Positions 28,705-37,312 of a stretch of 64,000 bases of DNA are shown one piece after another. A program made the position numbers and the translations under genes. The notes below the pieces were generated by a model that was not told the DNA's origin, did not search any database, and worked only from the letters and a program-made list of their open reading frames with translations. This DNA is from Streptomyces sp. SUK 48 (GTDB taxonomy: Bacteria; Actinomycetota; Actinomycetes; Streptomycetales; Streptomycetaceae): NCBI RefSeq assembly GCF_009650765.1, contig NZ_CP045740.1, positions 6,300,001-6,364,000 of the forward strand, read 5' to 3'. How positions within the stretch are numbered: position 1 is the stretch's first letter; each line of letters begins with the position of its first letter.

Positions 28705-28737
28705 CCCCCTTTATTGTCACGATGACGATAAAGGGGG
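28705..28737. promoter_or_regulatory. 33-bp dyad operator touching the ADP-ribosylglycohydrolase start codon
   Basis: CCCCCTTTATTGTCA (28705-28719) and TGACGATAAAGGGGG (28723-28737) are complementary at 14 of 15 positions around a CGA spacer. The right arm supplies the purine-rich ribosome site and ends at the base before ATG 28738, so a bound repressor or an RNA hairpin would block expression. The inner TATTGTCA-TGACGATA is AT-rich against the local background, as expected for an operator. Confidence 0.75.
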
Positions 28738-29754
28738 ATGATGTACATGTCCAAGCGGCCCGCGACCGGCTCGCTCCTCGGTCTCGCCCTGGGGGACGCG
28801 CTCGGCTTCCCGACCGAGTTCGCCAAGGTGCCCGAGATCCTGGCCACGTTCGGGCCCTGGCGTGAGATGCCGCTCGCGCGGCGCGCCCTCGTCTCCGACG
28901 ACACCCAGATGACCCTCGCCCTCGGCCGGGGTCTGCGCACCGCCCTGGAGCGAGGCCCTCTCGCGCCCGAGCGGCTGGAGAGGCCGGTGCGCGAGGAGTT
29001 CGTGGACTGGTACCACTCGCCGGACAACAACCGGGCGCCCGGCAACACCTGCCTGACCGCCTGCCGGCTGCTGGAGGCCGAGGGCCGGGCCTGGCAGGAC
29101 GCCAGTCGGCTCGACTCCAAGGGCTGCGGCGCCAATATGCGCGTCGCGCCGATCGGGCTCGCACTCGGCCTGAGCGACGAACAGCGCGCCGGCGCCGCCC
29201 AGTTGCAGTCCGGGCTCACGCACGGCCACCCCACCGCGCTGGCCGCGTCCGATCTCACCGCCCGCGCGGTCCACCTGCTGGCGCGGGGCACCGAACCGGC
29301 CGCGCTTGTGGGGGAGTTGCGCGACTACGCCCGCGCGAACCGCACCCGCTACGACGAGACGTGGCTCGGCGATCTGTGGACCCGTTCCCAGGACCCCACG
29401 CCCGAGCACTTCGCCGCGCGCGGCTGGGACGAGTGCCTGGCGATCCTGGACCGCCTCCGGGAGGCGGTGCGCACCCACTGCGCCGAGGACGATCCGTGCC
29501 TGGCCACCGGGGAGGGCTGGATCGCCGAGGAGGCGTTCGCGACCGGGCTGCTGTGCTTCCTGCTCTTTGCCGAGGAGCCCCGCACCGCCCTGCGCCGGGC
29601 CGCCTGCACCGCCGGTGACTCCGACTCCATCGCCTGCCTGACCGGCGCCTTCGCGGGCGCGTGGCTCGGCGCGGACGCCTGGCCCGCGGACTGGGCGGAG
29701 CGGATCGAGTACCGGGAAGATCTGTTGGCGCTCGGCACACTCTGGGACGCTTAG
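28738..29754 (+). CDS. ADP-ribosylglycohydrolase family protein (DraG/ARH-like)
   Basis: A 338-residue all-helical hydrolase. The N-terminal GLALGDALGFPTEF, the metal-binding SDDTQMTLALGRGL and the C-terminal GDSDSIACLTGAFAGAWLG carry the conserved Asp pairs that hold the two magnesium ions in DraG/ARH enzymes, which remove ADP-ribose from arginine or other acceptors. Starts are possible at ATG 28738, 28741 or 28747. The first nucleotidyltransferase gene follows after 4 bp, so the two are co-transcribed. Expression is probably governed by the dyad at 28705-28737. Confidence 0.9.
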   Translation: MMYMSKRPATGSLLGLALGDALGFPTEFAKVPEILATFGPWREMPLARRALVSDDTQMTLALGRGLRTALERGPLAPERLERPVREEFVDWYHSPDNNRAPGNTCLTACRLLEAEGRAWQDASRLDSKGCGANMRVAPIGLALGLSDEQRAGAAQLQSGLTHGHPTALAASDLTARAVHLLARGTEPAALVGELRDYARANRTRYDETWLGDLWTRSQDPTPEHFAARGWDECLAILDRLREAVRTHCAEDDPCLATGEGWIAEEAFATGLLCFLLFAEEPRTALRRAACTAGDSDSIACLTGAFAGAWLGADAWPADWAERIEYREDLLALGTLWDA

Positions 29755-29758
29755 GCCC

Positions 29759-30511
29759 ATGATCGACAGCCTCGACATAGACCTCGCGCCGGTGGTCGCC
29801 GAACAGCCCGATCCCCTGCTGTTCGCCACCGTCTCCGGAGCCCATCTGTACGGCTTCCCCTCGCAGGACTCGGACGTGGACCTGCGCGGTGTCCACCTGC
29901 TGCCCGCCGCGGACCTCCTGGGCCTGCGCGAGCCGGAGGAGACCCGGTCGAAGACATGGGTGCACTACGGCGCCGAGCTGGACCTCGTGACGCATGATCT
30001 GCGCAAGTTCGTACGGCTGATGCTGCGCCGCAACGGCTATGTGCTGGAGCAGCTGCTGTCCCCGCTGGTCGTGCACACCACCGACGCGCACCGCGAGCTG
30101 TCCGCGCTCGCCCCGGACGTGATCACCAGCCATCACGCCCACCACTACCGGGGGTTCGCGGTCACCCAGTGGCGCCTGTTCGAGAAGACCGCCGAACTCA
30201 AGCCGCTGCTCTACACGTTCCGCGTCCTGCTCACCGGCATCCACCTCATGCGCACCGGCGAGGTCCAGCCCCATCTGCCCACGCTGGTGCGGGAGCTGGA
30301 CGCCCCCGCCTACCTCCCCGAACTGATCGCCGCCAAGGCCGCCCGGGAACACGGCACGTTCCCCGGCCTCGACCAGCCGCGCGTGGCCGACGACGTGGAA
30401 CGCCTGCACACGGCCCTCGACGAGGCCCAGGCCGCGTCGACCCTGCCGGACGCGGCGACCGGCCATGAGGCACTGCACGACTTCGTGGTGCGGCTGCGGC
30501 TGGGCGGCTGA
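29759..30511 (+). CDS. Predicted nucleotidyltransferase (COG3541/YcgL-like), copy 1
   Basis: A 250-residue protein with the minimal nucleotidyltransferase active site: SGAHLYGFPSQDSDVDLRGV, where the Gly-Ser/Ala pair and the Asp-x-Asp of SDVD bind the metal-nucleotide. A third carboxylate lies in ELDLVTHDL. The rest is helical (LRKFVRLMLRRNGYVLEQLL). Proteins of this group are uncharacterised; relatives have been linked by genome context to NAD/ADP-ribose and RNA-repair pathways. It is directly downstream of the ADP-ribosylglycohydrolase gene. Confidence 0.8.
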   Translation: MIDSLDIDLAPVVAEQPDPLLFATVSGAHLYGFPSQDSDVDLRGVHLLPAADLLGLREPEETRSKTWVHYGAELDLVTHDLRKFVRLMLRRNGYVLEQLLSPLVVHTTDAHRELSALAPDVITSHHAHHYRGFAVTQWRLFEKTAELKPLLYTFRVLLTGIHLMRTGEVQPHLPTLVRELDAPAYLPELIAAKAAREHGTFPGLDQPRVADDVERLHTALDEAQAASTLPDAATGHEALHDFVVRLRLGG

Positions 30512-31332
30512 GAAGCGGGGCGGACCCGCCCGGACCGGACCGGCGTTTTCACGGACCGGGCGGCCGAGGCATCGGGGGCGGGTCGGCTCCGGCGCGGGTG
30601 GGGGCCTCCGGGGTGGGTCGGTTCCGGCACGGCTGGGGCGTCGGGGGCGGCGCCTGCGGCTGGGGTCGAGGCGCGGGCCGGCTCCCGGGCGGCCGGGTGG
30701 TGGCGCCCGGTCCGGCGGCCACCGCCGGTACCGCTCCGCCGCCTGCCGCGCGGCCGCCGTGTCCACCGTCGGGCCCGCACGGGAGGGCCGCGGCCGGGGC
30801 GGCGCCGGTGAGGCATGGGCCGGGTGCGGTGGTGTCCGGTCTCCGGGGATCGGCCGACCGGGGAGCCGGGGGAGAGGCGGGTCCGGCACCGGCCGGGTGG
30901 CTGGGGCGTCCGGGGCGTCCTCCTCGTCGGCTGCGCGGCCGGTGCCGGACAGGCTTTCAAGGGGGCGCGGGCGGGGAACTGTCCGTACGGGTGGGCCCGG
31001 CGTGTGCCCAGGAAGGGCGCCAGGACCCTGAGCAGGGGCGGCGTCCGGCCGCCCGCCGACGCGACAGCCCTTCGGGCCGGGCGCCGGCCGACCACCGGGC
31101 CCGGGCGCCCCGGCGTCCGGCGTCGGTGTCCGCTCCCCTGCGCGGGCGAATCCACCCGGCTCTCCTGTGCGGGCGAACCCACCCGGCGCCCGCCCCGGTC
31201 CGGTTCTCACGCCCCGGTCTCCTCAGGCCCCGGTCCGGTCCGCACGCGGCGAGCTGGTCCGCGTCCCGCCGAGCGGCCCCACCCGCGGTCACCGGCACGC
31301 CCGGCCCCGAGCAGCCGTACCCCCGGCCGCCC
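30512..31332. other. 821-bp gap between the two convergent nucleotidyltransferase genes
   Basis: Extremely G+C-rich sequence of low complexity. Long open frames exist on both strands only because stop codons are rare, and their translations are Arg/Pro/Gly-rich without domain-like segments. It holds a 27-bp imperfect tandem repeat at 31133-31186. I see no gene; it may be the remains of one. Confidence 0.5.
31133..31186. repeat. 27-bp imperfect tandem repeat
   Basis: Two adjacent copies (31133-31159 and 31160-31186) differ at three positions and read CTCYCCTGYGCGGGCGAAYC followed by CACCCGG. They lie in the non-coding gap between the two nucleotidyltransferase genes. Confidence 0.75.
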
Positions 31333-32031
31333 TCACCCCTGTCGCGCCGACTCCGCGGCCGAGTCGCGGCGGGTGCGGAACAGGAAGTCCGCCACCCGGA
31401 CCCGGTCCGGTTCCGGGGGGAGCGAGGTGTGGTGCAGGGCGGTCTCCGTCTCCGCGGCGAGGCGGGCCATCCAGGATTCGACGGCCGTCCAGGGGACCTC
31501 CCCCCGCTTCACCGCCAGCAGGGGCTCGCGTCCGTCGCCCACGTCGAGACGCAGCTCGCCGGTGCGCAGCAGGTCGCGGCAGCTGGTCAGCAGGCGCAGC
31601 AGATGCATGGCGTGCTTCCAGCGCGGGGCACCCGTCGTACGGACGTCGGCGTCCAGCTTCTTGCACTGGCCGAGGGCGTAGCGGGTGAAGGTGTCGTACA
31701 CCTTCGCGGAGAGGAACGCCCCGCGCAGGGACAGCAGTTCGCGGCCGGTGTCGTCCAGGTGTTCCACCAGCGGGGAGTGCAGGCACTCCAGGATGTTCGG
31801 ATTGCCGCGCAGCGCCAGCTCGCAGAACCGCTCCAGCTCCCAGGAGAACCGTTCCTCGCCCGGCCCCTCCACATGCGCCGGCGGCTTCTCGAACCGCCAG
31901 AACAGGGCGGTGGGCGCGAGATACACGCCCCGCCGGTCGGTGTCGCTCGCCTCCGTGGCCAGGCCGAAGGCCCGGGAGCCCATGACACAGGCGTAGATCG
32001 TGTGGTCGCGTACCAGGTCCTCGGGCTGCAT
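31333..32031 (-). CDS. Predicted nucleotidyltransferase (COG3541/YcgL-like), copy 2
   Basis: A 232-residue paralogue of the plus-strand nucleotidyltransferase at 29759. The active-site motif is GSRAFGLATEASDTDRRGVY; the helical remainder (WELERFCELALRGNPNILECL, LSLRGAFLSAKVYDTF) matches the copy-1 architecture. It points toward copy 1 across a non-coding gap. The pair suggests either a heteromer or two substrates in one pathway. Function is uncharacterised. Confidence 0.8.
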   Translation of the reverse strand: MQPEDLVRDHTIYACVMGSRAFGLATEASDTDRRGVYLAPTALFWRFEKPPAHVEGPGEERFSWELERFCELALRGNPNILECLHSPLVEHLDDTGRELLSLRGAFLSAKVYDTFTRYALGQCKKLDADVRTTGAPRWKHAMHLLRLLTSCRDLLRTGELRLDVGDGREPLLAVKRGEVPWTAVESWMARLAAETETALHHTSLPPEPDRVRVADFLFRTRRDSAAESARQG

Positions 32032-32052
32032 TCCCGGAGCCTACGCGGCACC

Positions 32053-32529
32053 TCAGGTCAGCTGGATGGAGTTTCCGTCGACCTTGATCGGGCGCTCGGC
32101 CAGCGGCTTCGTCGCGGGACCGTCGGCCACCGAACCGTCCTCGATCTTGAACCGGCTGCCGTGGCACGGGCAGTCGATGGTGCCGTTCTGCACCCGGCTC
32201 ACCGTGCAGCCCATGTGCGTGCAGACCGCCGAGAACGCCTTGAACTGCCCCTTCGCCGGCTGCGTCACCACGATCTTCTGCGCGTCGAAGACCTTGCCCC
32301 CGCCCTCGGGGATGTCGCCCGTGCTCGCGAGCTTCTTCGCGTCGGCCGCCGCGGAGGTGCCCGCGCCGGTCGGGGACGCCGCCGTCGCGGGGCTCGTCGG
32401 ACCCGTCGGCGAGGGGCTGTCCGTGCCGTCGGCCGCCGTGCTCGTGTCGCTCTTGTTGCCGCCGCAGCCGGTCGCGAGCGCCGCCGCGCCCGTCGCGATC
32501 ACCGTGCGCCGCGTCGCGCCCTGGGTCAT
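32053..32529 (-). CDS. Rieske [2Fe-2S] protein, exported lipoprotein
   Basis: A 158-residue protein. The N-terminus [17 protein letters not shown] has a twin-arginine-type pair and a lipobox ending at Cys22, so it is probably exported (folded, by Tat) and lipid-anchored. A Ser/Thr/Pro/Ala linker leads to the Rieske fold with both cluster motifs, CTHMGC and CPCHGS. It is a single-cluster electron carrier of the arsenite-oxidase-small-subunit/QcrA-like type, but far too short for QcrA. ATG (complement of 32527-32529) has GGAG seven bases upstream. Its electron partner is unknown. Confidence 0.88.
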   Translation of the reverse strand: MTQGATRRTVIATGAAALATGCGGNKSDTSTAADGTDSPSPTGPTSPATAASPTGAGTSAAADAKKLASTGDIPEGGGKVFDAQKIVVTQPAKGQFKAFSAVCTHMGCTVSRVQNGTIDCPCHGSRFKIEDGSVADGPATKPLAERPIKVDGNSIQLT

Positions 32530-32724
32530 GTCACCACTCCGTACACATGTCGGGATGCGGATACCGTTACCGATGCCGGAAAGAATGCGTGGAAACCGGG
32601 ATGAACCGGACCGCTCGTATCGTCTCAGTGATCGGGCGCCGCGCGCCGTGCCCACGCGGGCTGACTAGGCTGGACGGGCGAGCACGACAACACCTGTCAG
32701 CACTGGTTAGCTAGGAGCAGCGCC

Positions 32725-33087
32725 GTGGCGGTACGAGCGGTCCGCGGGGCCGTCCAACTGGAGCGGGACGAGGCCGGACACATGGGTGAGCAGGTCGGAG
32801 CCCTGCTCACCGCCGTCCTGGAGCGGAACGGACTGACCGCGGACGACCTGATCAGCATCTGGTTCACCGCCACCCCCGATCTGCACAGCGACTTCCCGGC
32901 GGCCGCCGCCCGCAAGCTCGGCATCGTCGACGTGCCCCTGATCTGCGCCCAGGAGCTGGACATCGCGGGCGCCCTGCCCCGGGTCGTCCGGATTCTCGCC
33001 CACGTCGAGTCGGACCGCCCGCGCGCCGACATCGCCCACGTCTACCTGGGCGCCGCGGCCGCCCTGCGCAAGGACATCGCCCAGTGA
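32725..33087 (+). CDS. aroH: Chorismate mutase, AroH type
   Basis: A 120-residue monofunctional chorismate mutase of the trimeric AroH fold, converting chorismate to prephenate. Family residues are seen in VRAVRGAVQLERD (active-site Arg), FTATPDLHSDFPA and the C-terminal AHVYLGAAAALRKDI. GTG 32725 has AGGAG upstream. The stop overlaps the GTG of the prephenate dehydrogenase gene, so the two successive steps to tyrosine are coupled. Confidence 0.95.
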   Translation: MAVRAVRGAVQLERDEAGHMGEQVGALLTAVLERNGLTADDLISIWFTATPDLHSDFPAAAARKLGIVDVPLICAQELDIAGALPRVVRILAHVESDRPRADIAHVYLGAAAALRKDIAQ

Positions 33088-34169
33088 GAACCGCCCTCGT
33101 CATCGGCACCGGTCTGATCGGCACCTCCGCCGCCCTGGCCCTGACGCAGCGCGGGGTCACCGTGCACCTCGCCGACCACGACCCGGAGCAGGCCCGTACC
33201 GCCGCCGCGCTCGGCGCCGGCACCGACGCGGCCCCCGAGGGACCCGTCGACCTGGCGATCGTCGCCGCCCCGCCCGCCCATGTGGCGGCTCTCCTCGCCG
33301 ACGCCATGCGCCGGGGTCTGGCCCGCGGCTACCTCGACGTGGCCAGCGTCAAGGGCGGACCGCGCCGGGAGCTGGAGGCGCTCGGCCTGGACCTCGGCGC
33401 CTACCTCGGCACCCACCCGATGTCCGGCCGGGAGAAGTCGGGCCCGCTGGCCGCGACCGGCGACCTCTTCGAGGGCCGGCCCTGGGTGCTCACCCCCACC
33501 CGGGACACCGACACCGAGGTGCTCAACCTCGCCCTGGAACTGGTCTCGCACTGCCGGGCCGTCCCGGTCGTCATGGACGCCGACGCCCACGACCGCGCCG
33601 TCGCCCTCGTCTCCCACATGCCCCACCTGGTCTCCAGCATGGTCGCCGCCCGCCTGGAACACGCCGACGAGGCCGCCGTACGACTGTGCGGGCAGGGCAT
33701 CCGGGACGTGACCCGGATCGCCGCCTCCGACCCGCGCATGTGGATCGACATCCTCTCCGCTAACCCGGGCCCGGTCGCCGACCTGCTCGCCGATGTCGCC
33801 GCCGACCTGGACGAGACCGTGGGCGCCCTGCGCGCCCTGCAATCCTCCGACGAGGACAAGCGGCGCGCCGGCGGCACCGGCATCGAGGCCATGCTGCGCC
33901 GCGGCAACGCGGGCCAGGTGCGGGTGCCCGGCAAGCACGGCAGCGCGCCGCGGGCCTACGAGACCGTCGTCGTGCTCATCGACGACCAGCCCGGCCAGCT
34001 GGCGCGCATCTTCGCCGACGCGGGCCGCGCCGGGGTCAACATCGAGGACGTGCGCATCGAGCACGCCACCGGGCAGCAGGCCGGTCTGGTGCAGCTCATG
34101 GTCGAGCCGGGGGCCGTGCCGGCGCTCGCCGACGCGCTGCGCGAGCGGGGCTGGGCGCTGCGGCAGTAG
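33084..34169 (+). CDS. tyrA: Prephenate dehydrogenase with ACT domain
   Basis: A 361-residue NAD-dependent enzyme of tyrosine synthesis. The Rossmann motif VIGTGLIGTSAALAL opens the protein, the catalytic histidine region is GTHPMSGREKSGP, and HDRAVALVSHMPHLVSS lies in the helical dimerisation domain. From about residue 290 an ACT domain (VVVLIDDQPGQLARIFADAG) should sense an amino acid, probably tyrosine, giving feedback control. It follows aroH with a GTGA overlap. Confidence 0.95.
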   Translation: MRTALVIGTGLIGTSAALALTQRGVTVHLADHDPEQARTAAALGAGTDAAPEGPVDLAIVAAPPAHVAALLADAMRRGLARGYLDVASVKGGPRRELEALGLDLGAYLGTHPMSGREKSGPLAATGDLFEGRPWVLTPTRDTDTEVLNLALELVSHCRAVPVVMDADAHDRAVALVSHMPHLVSSMVAARLEHADEAAVRLCGQGIRDVTRIAASDPRMWIDILSANPGPVADLLADVAADLDETVGALRALQSSDEDKRRAGGTGIEAMLRRGNAGQVRVPGKHGSAPRAYETVVVLIDDQPGQLARIFADAGRAGVNIEDVRIEHATGQQAGLVQLMVEPGAVPALADALRERGWALRQ

Positions 34170-34310
34170 CCCGGCACGGGCGGGGCGGGGGACCGGGCGG
34201 GGCCCGGCGGTGGTATGCGTCCGGACGAGTGACCCACACCCAGTAACCTTGTGCGGGGCGCTCTCGCTCCCCGACCCCGCCCGCACACCGCACCAGGAAG
34301 GTGTCCCCTC

Positions 34311-35006
34311 GTGGAAAACGGCGCCGCCCCGACCGCCAAGCCCGTGATCGTCGCGATCGACGGTCCCTCCGGCACAGGCAAGTCGAGCACGTCGAAGGCC
34401 GTGGCCGCACAGCTCGGCCTGAGCTACCTGGACACCGGCGCCCAGTACCGGGCGATCACCTGGTGGATGGTGCACAACGGCATCGATCTGGCGGACCCGA
34501 CCGCCGTCGCCGCCGTGGCGGGCAAGCCCGAGATCGTCTCCGGCACCGACCCGTCCGCCCCGGCCATCGCGGTCGACGGCGTGGACGTGGCCGCCCCGAT
34601 CCGCACCCAGGAGGTCACCTCCAAGGTCAGCGCCGTCAGCGCGGTGCCCGAGGTGCGCACCCGGATCACCGAACTCCAGCGCTCGCTGGCCGCCGGCGCC
34701 GAGCGGGGCATCGTGGTCGAGGGCCGGGACATCGGTACGACGGTGCTGCCGGACGCCGACCTCAAGGTCTTCCTCACCGCCTCCCCGGAGGCCCGCGCCG
34801 CCCGCCGCAGCGGTGAGCTGAGGGGCGCCGACCTGCACGCCACCCGCGAGGCGCTGATCAAGCGCGACGCCGCCGACTCCAGCCGCAAGACCTCCCCGCT
34901 CGCCAAGGCCGACGACGCGGTCGAGGTGGACACCACCGAGCTCACCCTCGCCCAGGTCATCGAGTGCGTCGTCACCCTGGTCGAGGAGAAGCGGGCAGGG
35001 AAGTGA
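34311..35006 (+). CDS. cmk: Cytidylate kinase
   Basis: A 231-residue CMP/dCMP kinase. The P-loop is GPSGTGKSS near residue 18, followed by LDTGAQYRAIT and the CMP-binding VVEGRDIGTTVLPDADLKVFLTAS. The start is GTG 34311 with AGGAAGG ten bases upstream. The stop TGA overlaps the GTG of plsC; the cmk-plsC-der gene order is widely conserved in actinobacteria and links nucleotide, lipid and ribosome functions in one transcript. Confidence 0.95.
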   Translation: MENGAAPTAKPVIVAIDGPSGTGKSSTSKAVAAQLGLSYLDTGAQYRAITWWMVHNGIDLADPTAVAAVAGKPEIVSGTDPSAPAIAVDGVDVAAPIRTQEVTSKVSAVSAVPEVRTRITELQRSLAAGAERGIVVEGRDIGTTVLPDADLKVFLTASPEARAARRSGELRGADLHATREALIKRDAADSSRKTSPLAKADDAVEVDTTELTLAQVIECVVTLVEEKRAGK

Positions 35007-35689
35007 GCCTGCCCTCCGAGAGACGGGTCGCGAGCCTGCCCTCCGAGAAGGGCGCCGAGGTCGGCCGGCGCATCGGCGTCGGCCTGATGTACGGGCTGTG
35101 GCGGCCGCGCGTGCTCGGTGCCTGGAAGGTGCCGGCGAGCGGCCCGGTGATCCTCGCCGTCAACCACTCCCACAACATCGACGGCCCCATGGTCATGGGG
35201 GTGGCGCCCCGGCCGACGCACTTCCTGATCAAGAAGGAGGCGTTCATCGGCCCGCTGGGCGCCTTCCTGAGCGGCATCGGCCAGCTGAAGGTGGACCGCA
35301 CCGCCGCCGACCGCGCCGCGATCACCCGGGCCCTCGACCTCCTGGCGGCCGGGGGAGTGCTGGGCATCTTCCCGGAGGGCACCCGGGGCGAGGGCGACTT
35401 CGCCTCGCTGCGCGCGGGCCTCGCCTATTTCGCGGTCCGCAGCGGGGCGCCGGTCGTGCCGGTGGCCGTCATGGGAAGCTCGGACCGGCCGGGGCGGCTG
35501 ATCAAGGCGCTGCCCCCGGTGCGCTCGCGGGTGGACGTCGTCTTCGGAGACCCGTTCGACGCGGGCGGCGGCTCCGGGCGCCGTACGCGCCGGGCGCTGG
35601 ACGAGGCGACCGAGCGTATCCAGAAGCAGCTCACCGCCCACCTGGAAAACGCCAGGCGCCTGACCGGGCGCTGGGCGACACTTGAGTAG
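35003..35689 (+). CDS. plsC: 1-acyl-sn-glycerol-3-phosphate acyltransferase (PlsC-like)
   Basis: A 228-residue membrane-associated acyltransferase of phospholipid synthesis. Motif I is NHSHNIDG (HX4D), and motif III is FPEGTRG; QLKVDRT forms motif II. The GTG start overlaps the cmk stop. The first 18 residues are a 9-residue tandem repeat (SLPSERRVA, SLPSEKGAE), made by a 17-base DNA repeat at 35005-35021 and 35032-35048, which looks like a recent duplication in the N-terminus outside the catalytic core. Confidence 0.92.
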   Translation: MSLPSERRVASLPSEKGAEVGRRIGVGLMYGLWRPRVLGAWKVPASGPVILAVNHSHNIDGPMVMGVAPRPTHFLIKKEAFIGPLGAFLSGIGQLKVDRTAADRAAITRALDLLAAGGVLGIFPEGTRGEGDFASLRAGLAYFAVRSGAPVVPVAVMGSSDRPGRLIKALPPVRSRVDVVFGDPFDAGGGSGRRTRRALDEATERIQKQLTAHLENARRLTGRWATLE

Positions 35690-35767
35690 TGGATCAGCCC
35701 ACCGAGGGTTAAGCCCACCAGGGCCTGTTCCACCGATCACCACGATGAACAACGAGGTACGGACTTC

Positions 35768-37249
35768 ATGAACGACGACATCCAGCCCGACGGCTCGGCC
35801 GCGCACGAGTACGAGCACGGGGCTCTCGGCGACGCCGAGTACGCGGAGTTCATGGAGCTCGCCGCGGTCGAGGGCTTCGACGTCGAGGACGTCGAGGGCG
35901 CCATCGAGGCGGCGGGCCACGGCCCGCTGCCCGTGCTCGCCGTCGTCGGCCGCCCGAATGTCGGCAAGTCGACCCTGGTCAACCGGATCATCGGCCGCCG
36001 CGAGGCGGTCGTCGAGGACAAGCCCGGCGTCACCCGCGACCGCGTCACCTACGAGGCCGAGTGGGCGGGCCGCCGCTTCAAGGTGGTCGACACCGGCGGC
36101 TGGGAGCAGGACGTCCTCGGCATCGACGCCTCCGTGGCCGCCCAGGCCGAGTACGCGATCGAGGCCGCCGACGCGGTGGTCTTCGTGGTCGACGCCAAGG
36201 TCGGCGCCACCGACACCGACGAGGCGGTCGTACGACTGCTGCGCAAGGCCGGCAAGCCGGTGGTGCTGTGCGCCAACAAGGTCGACGGCCAGAGCGGCGA
36301 GGCCGACGCCTCGTACCTGTGGAGCCTGGGCCTCGGCGAGCCGCACCCCGTCTCCGCGCTGCACGGCCGCGGCACCGGCGACATGCTGGACGCCGTCCTG
36401 GAGGCGCTGCCCGAGGCGCCCGCGCAGTCCTTCGGCACCGCCATCGGCGGCCCCCGCCGCATCGCGCTCATCGGCCGCCCGAACGTGGGCAAGTCCTCCC
36501 TGCTGAACAAGGTCGCGGGCGAGGAGCGCGTCGTCGTCAACGAGATGGCGGGCACCACCCGCGACCCGGTCGACGAGATGATCGAACTCGGCGGCGTCAC
36601 CTGGAAGTTCGTGGACACCGCGGGTATCCGCAAGCGCGTCCACCTCCAGCAGGGCGCGGACTACTACGCCTCGCTGCGCACCGCCGCCGCGGTGGAGAAG
36701 GCCGAGGTCGCGGTCGTCCTGATCGACGCCTCGGAGAACATCTCCGTGCAGGACCAGCGGATCGTCACCATGGCCGTGGAGGCGGGCCGGGCGGTGGTCG
36801 TCGCCTTCAACAAGTGGGACACGCTGGACGAGGAGCGCCGCTACTACCTGGAGCGGGAGATCGAGACCGAGCTGGCCCAGGTCGCCTGGGCGCCCCGGGT
36901 GAACGTGTCGGCGCGCACCGGCCGCCACATGGAGAAGCTGGTCCCGGCCATCGAGACCGCGCTCGCCGGCTGGGAGACCCGCGTGCCCACCGGTCGGCTC
37001 AACGCCTTCCTGGGCGAGCTGGTCGCGGCCCACCCGCACCCGGTCCGCGGCGGCAAGCAGCCGCGCATCCTCTTCGGCACCCAGGCCGGCACCAAGCCGC
37101 CGCGCTTCGTGCTCTTCGCCTCCGGCTTCATCGAGGCGGGCTACCGGCGCTTCATCGAGCGCCGGCTGCGCGAGGAGTTCGGCTTCGAGGGCACCCCGAT
37201 CCACATTTCGGTGCGGGTGCGCGAGAAGCGCGGCTCGAAGAAGAAGTAA
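35768..37249 (+). CDS. der: Ribosome biogenesis GTPase Der (EngA)
   Basis: A 493-residue protein with two GTPase domains in tandem. G1 motifs are [10 protein letters not shown] and [11 protein letters not shown]3 are DTGGW and DTAGI, G4 are NKVD and NKWD; a C-terminal KH-like domain ([10 protein letters not shown]...[15 protein letters not shown]) binds rRNA. It acts in 50S assembly. An acidic N-terminal extension of about 50 residues is usual in actinobacteria. ATG 35768 follows a purine-rich site. A 15-bp hairpin terminator follows. Confidence 0.97.
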   Translation: MNDDIQPDGSAAHEYEHGALGDAEYAEFMELAAVEGFDVEDVEGAIEAAGHGPLPVLAVVGRPNVGKSTLVNRIIGRREAVVEDKPGVTRDRVTYEAEWAGRRFKVVDTGGWEQDVLGIDASVAAQAEYAIEAADAVVFVVDAKVGATDTDEAVVRLLRKAGKPVVLCANKVDGQSGEADASYLWSLGLGEPHPVSALHGRGTGDMLDAVLEALPEAPAQSFGTAIGGPRRIALIGRPNVGKSSLLNKVAGEERVVVNEMAGTTRDPVDEMIELGGVTWKFVDTAGIRKRVHLQQGADYYASLRTAAAVEKAEVAVVLIDASENISVQDQRIVTMAVEAGRAVVVAFNKWDTLDEERRYYLEREIETELAQVAWAPRVNVSARTGRHMEKLVPAIETALAGWETRVPTGRLNAFLGELVAAHPHPVRGGKQPRILFGTQAGTKPPRFVLFASGFIEAGYRRFIERRLREEFGFEGTPIHISVRVREKRGSKKK

Positions 37250-37264
37250 CGCCGGTACGACGCG

Positions 37265-37297
37265 AAGGGCGGCCCCTGTCCGACAGGGGCCGCCCTT
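37265..37297. terminator. Hairpin terminator after der
   Basis: A perfect 15-bp stem (37265-37279 with 37283-37297) closes a CCG loop and is followed by TTTCG. It separates the cmk-plsC-der operon from the convergent hypothetical gene and probably works in both directions. Confidence 0.88.
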
Positions 37298-37312
37298 TCG
37301 TGTGCGGGTGTG

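Noticed and set aside
30465..31031. Long open frames on both strands in the gap between the nucleotidyltransferase genes
   Set aside because: Translations are Arg/Gly/Pro-rich without helices, motifs or a consistent third-position bias, as expected for stop-poor high-GC DNA.
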